Of a DNA stretch of 64,000 nucleotides, positions 59,260 through 64,000 are shown piece by piece. Location of the stretch: the NCBI RefSeq assembly GCF_014646115.1, contig NZ_BMMV01000025.1, forward strand, positions 1 to 64,000. The letters run 5' to 3'. Positions within the stretch are counted from its first letter, which is position 1; every line of letters begins with the position of its first letter. This DNA comes from Streptomyces camponoticapitis. Lineage in GTDB: Bacteria > Actinomycetota > Actinomycetes > Streptomycetales > Streptomycetaceae. A program made the position numbers and the translations under genes. The notes under the pieces are model-generated. The model was not told the origin of the DNA, searched no databases, and was given only the letters and a program-made list of their open reading frames with translations.

Positions 59260-60638
59260 TGGGTCGCCCAGTAGTCGCTGTTGAGTCCGCGGAGCTTGGC
59301 TCCCGTCTGTGCCGGTGTCTCCCGGCCGAGCGGGCTCAGATCGGTGAGGATCTCACCGGCCACGTCCTGGTCGTAGCCCGGCGGGCGGAAGTCGTTGAGG
59401 CTCGGGTCGTACGTGGTCTCCTCGGTGCCTTCGAAGCTCTCCATCATGGAGGTCAGGGCGGGGCCGAGGACCTTGGCGGAGTCGGCGCCGAGCTCGGTGG
59501 CCGGCAGGTCGGCGGACGCCTTGGCGAAGTTCGCGGCGACATCGGTGCCGGAGAGGAACTCCATCCACTTCTTGGCGTTCTCGGGCTGCTCGCTCGTGGC
59601 GGTGAGGCTCAGTCCGGTCAGCGCGAGCGGGCCGAGCGCCCGGTCGGGTACGGCGCCGCCCTTCGGTGCGGGCAGTCCGAAGGCGAGGACGTCGTCGGCC
59701 TTCATACCGTTCTGCTGGAGGAAGGCGAGCGTGAAGGTGCCGCCGACGGCGAAGGCCGACTTGCCCTGGGCGAAGGCCTGGTCGGCCTCGTCGATGGTGA
59801 GGGACTGGCTGCCCGGCATCCAGTACGGGGTGATCTCGTCGTACATGCTCAGGACCTTGGTGCCGTTGGCCGAACCGAAGTCGGTGGCCTTGTCCTTGCC
59901 GAAGAGGTCCCAGTAGGCCTGCTTGCCGAGCTGGGCGAACGCCAGCGGCTGGAGGACCCAGGTCAGTCCGGTCGACTTGACCTTCAGTCCGAGGCTGATG
60001 CCGCCGGTCTTCGGGTCCTTGTGGTGGGTGGCCTCGACCGCGTCCAGGAACTCCTCCCAGGTGGCGGGGGCCTCGGTGATTCCGGCGTCGGCCAGCTTCC
60101 GCTTGTTGGCGTAGACGATGCCGAAGGTGCCCGCGGTCAGCGGCACACTGAAGCGCTGGTCCTGCTCGACGCCCTTGAAGGTGGAGTCCTTGGCCTGGGA
60201 CTCCTTGAACTTCTGCGCGGTGACGGTGCCCGAGCCTTTGATCGCCTCCTGGAAGCGACCGCTCCAGGAGTCCGGGATCTCGTCCTGGAGGTCGGCGGCG
60301 ACGCCCGCCGCGCCGAGGACGAAGTCCTCGCCGTCGGAGTGGACTTCCAGGACGTCCGGCAGATTGCCGGTCTTGGCCGAGCTCTGCAGCTTGGTGGTGT
60401 AGGCGTCGTCGGGCGTGTACGCCTCGATCTTGACCGTGATGCCGGTCTCTTTCTTGAACTCCTCCGCCGCCGCGCGCAGGGCGCCGACGTGGGACTGCTT
60501 GAACGTCCACATCTCCAGCGACGTGGAGTCGCCGCCGGAGTCGGACGAGCCGCCGCAGGCGGAGAGGGTGGTGAGTGTGAGCGCGGTGGTCGCGGCCAGA
60601 GCCACGAGCCGGACATTCCGCGCGAATGGTATGCGCAT
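59256..60638 (-). CDS. Sugar ABC transporter substrate-binding lipoprotein
   Basis: 460 aa. Signal peptide MRIPFARNVRLVALAATTAL with lipobox TLSACGG (Cys about 28). The family-1 sugar-binding body shows WTFKQSHVGALRAAAEEFKK, GTFGIVYANKRKLADAGIT, QPLAFAQLGKQAYWDLFGKD, DEADQAFAQGKSAFAVGG and a C-terminal hinge. First gene of the SBP-permease-permease-epimerase operon. Its promoter region faces the divergent IclR gene. Confidence 0.92.
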   Translation of the reverse strand: MRIPFARNVRLVALAATTALTLTTLSACGGSSDSGGDSTSLEMWTFKQSHVGALRAAAEEFKKETGITVKIEAYTPDDAYTTKLQSSAKTGNLPDVLEVHSDGEDFVLGAAGVAADLQDEIPDSWSGRFQEAIKGSGTVTAQKFKESQAKDSTFKGVEQDQRFSVPLTAGTFGIVYANKRKLADAGITEAPATWEEFLDAVEATHHKDPKTGGISLGLKVKSTGLTWVLQPLAFAQLGKQAYWDLFGKDKATDFGSANGTKVLSMYDEITPYWMPGSQSLTIDEADQAFAQGKSAFAVGGTFTLAFLQQNGMKADDVLAFGLPAPKGGAVPDRALGPLALTGLSLTATSEQPENAKKWMEFLSGTDVAANFAKASADLPATELGADSAKVLGPALTSMMESFEGTEETTYDPSLNDFRPPGYDQDVAGEILTDLSPLGRETPAQTGAKLRGLNSDYWATQ

Positions 60639-60786
60639 GGCCCCTACCTAAGATTCAACCGTTCAGAAGACCGAATGGCGTTGGAGTGACTGAACTTATG
60701 GTTGCGGTGATATAGCGTCAAGACGCACGTCGAGAATCGTGCTGACCGGATCGCCGAGGGGCGCCGGTGCGGGGAGCGGAGGTTCC
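60639..60786. promoter_or_regulatory. Divergent ABC operon / iclR promoter
   Basis: CCGTTCAGAAGACCGAATGG (60660-60679) is an imperfect palindrome (arms CCRTTCRG) just upstream of the ABC operon start, a fitting IclR site. GTTCAG (60662-60667) also pairs with CTGAAC (60690-60695). GGAGG (60777-60781) is the iclR ribosome site. Confidence 0.5.
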
Positions 60787-61581
60787 GTGGAATCGGTGGC
60801 AGCAGCGGCGCGAGGGCGTAAGCCCGAGGAGGTCAAGTCGGCGGCTCGGGTGCTCGAAGTGCTCGAACTGCTCGGCAACGAGGGCGCCCGGCTCTCGCTC
60901 GCCGAGATGGCGAGCGCGATGGCGGTGCCGAAAAGCAGCCTGCACGCGATCCTGCGGACGATGGAAGCGCGGCGCTGGGTCGACCTGGACGCCTCGGGCA
61001 CCCGTTACAGCCTCGGCCTCAAGGCCCTGCTGACGGGCACGGCCTACCTGGAGGGCGACGACGTCGCGAGTCTCGCCGGGCCGGTCCTCGACGCACTCGC
61101 CGAGGAGACGGGCGAGTCGGTGCATCTGGGCAGGCTGGACGGCACGGACGTGGTCTACCTGGCCAAACGCGAGTCGCGGCACGCGCTTCGGATGTATTCG
61201 GCGGTGGGCCGGCGGCTGCCCGCGCACGCGACGGCGCTCGGCAAGGCGATGCTGTCGCAGTACGACGCGGCCGAGGTGCAGCGCCGGCTGGACTGGCCGC
61301 TGGCCAGGCTCACCCCGGACACCGTGACCGATCCCGACGAGCTGATCCGCCAGCTCGCGGAGGCCCGGTTGCAGGGGTGGGCGATGGACGACGGCGAGAA
61401 CTCCGTGGACATCCGGTGCGTGGCCGTGGCGCTCGGCACCGGGCACGGCGGCGGGGACGCCATCAGCTGTTCGGCCCCCAAGAGCCGGATGGACGACGCC
61501 CGCGCGGAGGAGATCGCCGGGGCCGTCACGGAGGCCGCACATTCACTGCGGACCCTCCTCAAACGGCTCGGGCAGCACTGA
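60787..61581 (+). CDS. IclR family transcriptional regulator
   Basis: 264 aa from the GTG at 60787, preceded by GGAGG at 5 bp; a GTG at 60739 would add 16 residues without a good ribosome site. Winged HTH: KSAARVLEVLELLGNEGARL, SLAEMASAMAVPKSSLHAIL, then YSLGLKALLTG. The effector domain has LAEETGESVHLGRLDGTDVV, ALGKAMLSQYDAAEV and GENSVDIRCVAVALGTGH. IclR regulators often control aromatic or sugar-acid catabolism. It lies between the uptake operon and the catabolic genes, ideal for control of both. Confidence 0.93.
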   Translation: MESVAAAARGRKPEEVKSAARVLEVLELLGNEGARLSLAEMASAMAVPKSSLHAILRTMEARRWVDLDASGTRYSLGLKALLTGTAYLEGDDVASLAGPVLDALAEETGESVHLGRLDGTDVVYLAKRESRHALRMYSAVGRRLPAHATALGKAMLSQYDAAEVQRRLDWPLARLTPDTVTDPDELIRQLAEARLQGWAMDDGENSVDIRCVAVALGTGHGGGDAISCSAPKSRMDDARAEEIAGAVTEAAHSLRTLLKRLGQH

Positions 61582-61685
61582 GGACCGGTCCACCCTTATT
61601 TGGTAGAGTCGTTGACAAATCAGAGGCGCCCTCTCTACGTTCGGATAGCAGTACACCATTCTGCTATCTGTACGATGGAGTTCGT
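61582..61685 (+). promoter_or_regulatory. Promoter and operator of the dehydratase operon
   Basis: TTGACA (61612-61617) and TACGTT (61636-61641) are separated by 18 bp, a plausible sigma-70-type promoter. GATAGCAG (61644-61651) and CTGCTATC (61661-61668) form a perfect 8-bp inverted repeat with 9-bp spacer just downstream, where a bound IclR protein would block initiation. Confidence 0.65.
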
Positions 61686-62972
61686 ATGGCTCAGCCTGAT
61701 GCCCGCTCCGACATCCTCGCCCCCGCTCCCTGGGTCGAGGACCGCGGTGCGAAGATCCGCATCACGGCCGTCTCCACCTTTCTCACCGCACCGCACGGCT
61801 GCCCCCATCTCGTCGTCCGCGTCGAGACCAACGAGCCGGGGCTGTATGGCCTCGGCTGCGCGAGCGACCCGCAACGCACCCTCGCCGTACGGTCCGTGCT
61901 CGACGACTACCTGGGCCCGATGCTCGTCGGGCGCGACCCCGACGACATCGAGGACATCCACCGGCTGCTGCTCAACAGCGCCTACTGGCGCGGTGGTTCG
62001 GTCACCGGCAACGCACTCGGCGGGATCGACGTCGCCCTGTGGGACCTCAAGGCCAAGCGCCTGGGAGCACCCCTGTACTCACTGTTCGGCGGGCGGGTCC
62101 GTACCCACGCCGAGGCCTACACCCATGTGAGCGGCGCCGACGCCGACGAGATCGCCGACAAGGTCGTGGCGGCGCGCGAGCGCGGCTACCGGCATGTCCG
62201 CGTCCAGGCGTCCGTGCCCGGCTCCGACACCTACGGCACCGGCGCCGCGGCCTCCGCCGACGCCCGCGCGCTGCGCACCCGCTCGGTGCCGTGGGACTCC
62301 GCCGCGTACGTACGGACCGTGCCGCGCGTCCTGACCGCCGTACGGACCCGGGTCGGCGACGAGGTCGAGTTGCTGCACGACGTGCACGAACGCCTCGACC
62401 CCCGGCAGGCCCGGGACTTCCTGCGCCGGGTCGAGGACGCCGGGCTCTACTTCGTGGAGGATCTGCTCGCCCCCGAGGACGCGAGCCACTTCGCCGCGCT
62501 GCGCGCCGGCTCCCCCGTACCCCTCGCCGTGGGTGAACTCTTCCATGACGTGGGCCAGTTCCTGCCGCTGCTCGACGGCCCCGCCATCGACTTCGCCCGG
62601 ATCCGGGTCCCCACCCTCGGCGGTCTCACCCCGGCCCGCAAGCTCGCCGTCTACTGCGAGTTGCGTGGCGTACGGCTCGCGCCGCACGGCCCGGCCGACG
62701 TCAGCCCCGTCGCCCAGGCCGCCACCCTCGCCATGAACATCAGCAGCCACGCCTTCGGCGTACAGGAAGCGGCGGTATTCAAGCCTGCCGTTCTCGACGT
62801 CTTCCCGGGTACCGTCGTGGCGAACGACGGCGCCCTGTCCCCGCATGAGACGCCCGGTCACGGGGTCGACTTCGACGAGGTGGCGGCACGCCGGTATCCG
62901 GTGCCCGAGCCACTGGAACACGACCGCTGGGCCTTGCTGCGCAACACCGACGGGAGCGTGCAACGACCATGA
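61686..62972 (+). CDS. Enolase-superfamily sugar-acid dehydratase (ManD/RspA-like)
   Basis: 428 aa. Capping domain with VRVETNEPGLYGLGCASDPQ, then the barrel: GGSVTGNALGGIDVALWDLK, ELLHDVHERLDPRQ (Asp and His as in ManD), LYFVEDLLAPED (Glu), PLAVGELFHDVGQF (Glu), ARIRVPTLGGLTPARKLAVY (Arg) and LAPHGPADVSPVAQAA (His). The D-x-H pair and HGP-D-SPV are specific to the mannonate/gluconate-dehydratase subgroup, which dehydrates acid sugars to 2-keto-3-deoxy acids using Mg. It starts an operon with ThuA and Gfo/Idh genes. Confidence 0.92.
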   Translation: MAQPDARSDILAPAPWVEDRGAKIRITAVSTFLTAPHGCPHLVVRVETNEPGLYGLGCASDPQRTLAVRSVLDDYLGPMLVGRDPDDIEDIHRLLLNSAYWRGGSVTGNALGGIDVALWDLKAKRLGAPLYSLFGGRVRTHAEAYTHVSGADADEIADKVVAARERGYRHVRVQASVPGSDTYGTGAAASADARALRTRSVPWDSAAYVRTVPRVLTAVRTRVGDEVELLHDVHERLDPRQARDFLRRVEDAGLYFVEDLLAPEDASHFAALRAGSPVPLAVGELFHDVGQFLPLLDGPAIDFARIRVPTLGGLTPARKLAVYCELRGVRLAPHGPADVSPVAQAATLAMNISSHAFGVQEAAVFKPAVLDVFPGTVVANDGALSPHETPGHGVDFDEVAARRYPVPEPLEHDRWALLRNTDGSVQRP

Positions 62973-63655
62973 CAGCCATCACCTCGGGCCCGCCGACCAC
63001 CCCCGGCTCCCGGCGCGCGCTGATCGTCCGCGGCGGCTGGGAGGGCCACCAGCCCGTCAAGATCACCGATCTCTTCCTGCCCTTCCTCGACGACAACGGT
63101 TTCGCGGTCGAGACGGCCGACACCCTGGACGTCTACACCGACGCCGAACTCCTCGCCGCCACCGACCTCGTCGTCCAGTGCTGGTCCATGGGCGAGATCA
63201 GCGAGGAGCAGTGCGCGGGGCTCACCGCGGCGGTCCACGCCGGCACGGGTTTCGCCGGCTGGCACGGCGGGATCGTCGACTCCTTCCGCGGCGACGTGAA
63301 CTACCAACTCCTCACCGGCGGCCAGTTCCTGATGCATCCGCCGGGCTTCTCCGACCACAGGGTGCGGGTCGTGCCGGAGCGGGCGGACCATCCGATCGTC
63401 ACCGGTCTGGCCGACTTCGACGTCCACACCGAGCGCTACTGGACGGCCACCGACCCCCTGATCGACGTTCTCGCGACGATCGGGTTCGAGGCGGACGAGA
63501 CCCGGTCACGGCCGGTCACCATGCCCGCCGTGTGGACCAGGACCCGCGCCACGGGACGCGTGTTCGTCTCCACGATCGGCCACAAGCCTGACGACTTCGA
63601 CGTGCCCGAGGTACGGACGCTGACCGAGAGGGGGCTGCTGTGGGCGAGCCGCTGA
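62969..63655 (+). CDS. ThuA-like domain protein
   Basis: 228 aa; ATG overlaps the previous stop (ATGA). GATase1-like fold: RRALIVRGGWEGHQPVKITD, LFLPFLDDNG, LVVQCWSMGEIS, GTGFAGWHGGIVDSFRG (conserved W-H-G-G) and DHPIVTGLADFDVHTERYW. ThuA proteins act in trehalose or glycoside use via 3-keto-glycosides together with Gfo/Idh dehydrogenases. The ending RVFVSTIGHKPDDFDVPEVR matches the family. Confidence 0.9.
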   Translation: MTAITSGPPTTPGSRRALIVRGGWEGHQPVKITDLFLPFLDDNGFAVETADTLDVYTDAELLAATDLVVQCWSMGEISEEQCAGLTAAVHAGTGFAGWHGGIVDSFRGDVNYQLLTGGQFLMHPPGFSDHRVRVVPERADHPIVTGLADFDVHTERYWTATDPLIDVLATIGFEADETRSRPVTMPAVWTRTRATGRVFVSTIGHKPDDFDVPEVRTLTERGLLWASR

Positions 63656-64000
63656 GGGTCGGCATGGTCGGCGCGGGAAAGATCAGCGGCGAGTATCTGA
63701 GGACGCTGGAACGGCTGGACGGCGTCCGGCTCACCGCCGTGACCGACCTGGACGCGGAGCGCGCCGAGGCCGTCGCCGCGCGGACACCGGGCGTCGCCGT
63801 CGCCGCCTCGGTCGCCGAACTGGTCGCGCGCCCCGACGTCGACGCCGTACTGAATCTGACCCTGCCCGCCGTACACGCGGAGGTGGCGCGCGCCGCGCTC
63901 GACGCGGGGAAGCATGTGTACGGCGAGAAGCCGCTGGCCATGACCCGCGAAGAGGCCGAGGGGCTGCTCGCCTCGGCGGCCGGGCGCGGGCTGCGGGTCG
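63640..64000 (+). CDS. Gfo/Idh/MocA oxidoreductase (partial, runs off the window)
   Basis: At least 120 codons from the GTG at 63640 (GAGAGGGG upstream), overlapping ThuA by 16 nt. RVGMVGAGKISGEYLRTLER (GxGxxG), LTAVTDLDAERAEAVAA, VDAVLNLTLPAVHAEVARAA and KHVYGEKPLAMTREEAEGLL, the E-K-P motif of the family. NAD(P)-dependent sugar oxidoreductase, commonly making 3-keto sugars with ThuA partners. The C-terminal half lies outside the window. Confidence 0.9.
   Translation, partial: MGEPLRVGMVGAGKISGEYLRTLERLDGVRLTAVTDLDAERAEAVAARTPGVAVAASVAELVARPDVDAVLNLTLPAVHAEVARAALDAGKHVYGEKPLAMTREEAEGLLASAAGRGLRV

Noticed and set aside
1..64000. CRISPR array, tRNA or rRNA genes
   Set aside because: No regularly spaced direct repeats of 25-40 bp and no cloverleaf or rRNA sequence were recognised by eye; a tRNAscan or Infernal run would settle it.

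Overview
The window looks like a piece of a Streptomyces (or close actinobacterial) chromosome. GC content is very high, third codon positions are almost all G or C, GTG starts and 1-16 nt stop/start overlaps are common, and the families are typical of Streptomyces: HxlR, AraC and LysR regulators, MmyB-like XRE regulators, DUF6221, DUF6421 and DUF6986 proteins, IS701 and IS1380 transposases, and sugar ABC transporters without their own ATPase. No rRNA, tRNA or CRISPR array was seen.

The window falls into two halves. Positions 1 to about 36900 are an accessory, strongly eroded region, perhaps a chromosome arm or island. They hold a MITE (65-244), an intact IS427-group IS5 element (21849-22852) touching an IS701-type element (22856-24297), and remnants of IS5, IS701, IS1380, ISL3, Tn3 and tyrosine recombinases. 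Many genes are broken: an MFS exporter, two zinc-independent quinone reductases, an aquaporin with an in-frame TGA, an MmyB regulator joined to an RHS fragment, a pentapeptide-repeat protein, an NB-ARC protein, an AlkD-like gene and a peptide deformylase. Between them are intact genes: a CrcB fluoride-channel pair, an ATL/DUF488 pair, alpha/beta hydrolases, an SDR with an AraC regulator, an HD-domain protein, an AIPR-family nuclease-like antiphage candidate, and a probably 3'-truncated Cap4-like (DUF4297) nuclease.

Inside this half is a well preserved export and stress module. It consists of an MMPL transporter, a histidine kinase and a NarL-type response regulator on the + strand (24453-28658), facing an MFS exporter and an FAD monooxygenase on the - strand (28743-31378). 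The two transcription units meet at a strong bidirectional terminator. Their promoters are copies of one another, with identical spacing of GGCACCAG direct repeats. The MFS operon also starts with a 24-codon relic of the mmpL gene, translationally coupled to the exporter.

From about 36900 on the sequence is compact and core-like: a LacI/ROK-linked sugar ABC operon (37126-42915), a DUF6986 aldolase-like gene, etfBA, a thioredoxin-like and DUF4395 pair, a PlsC acyltransferase, a B3/B4-domain protein, a DUF6421/SDR/threonine-aldolase operon, a glycerophosphodiesterase, and a divergent SDR/XRE pair. The end (56415-64000) is a candidate sugar-acid or glycoside utilisation locus. A lipoprotein/permease/permease/NAD-epimerase operon diverges from an IclR regulator, which is followed by a ManD-like enolase-superfamily dehydratase, a ThuA protein and a Gfo/Idh/MocA oxidoreductase that runs off the window.
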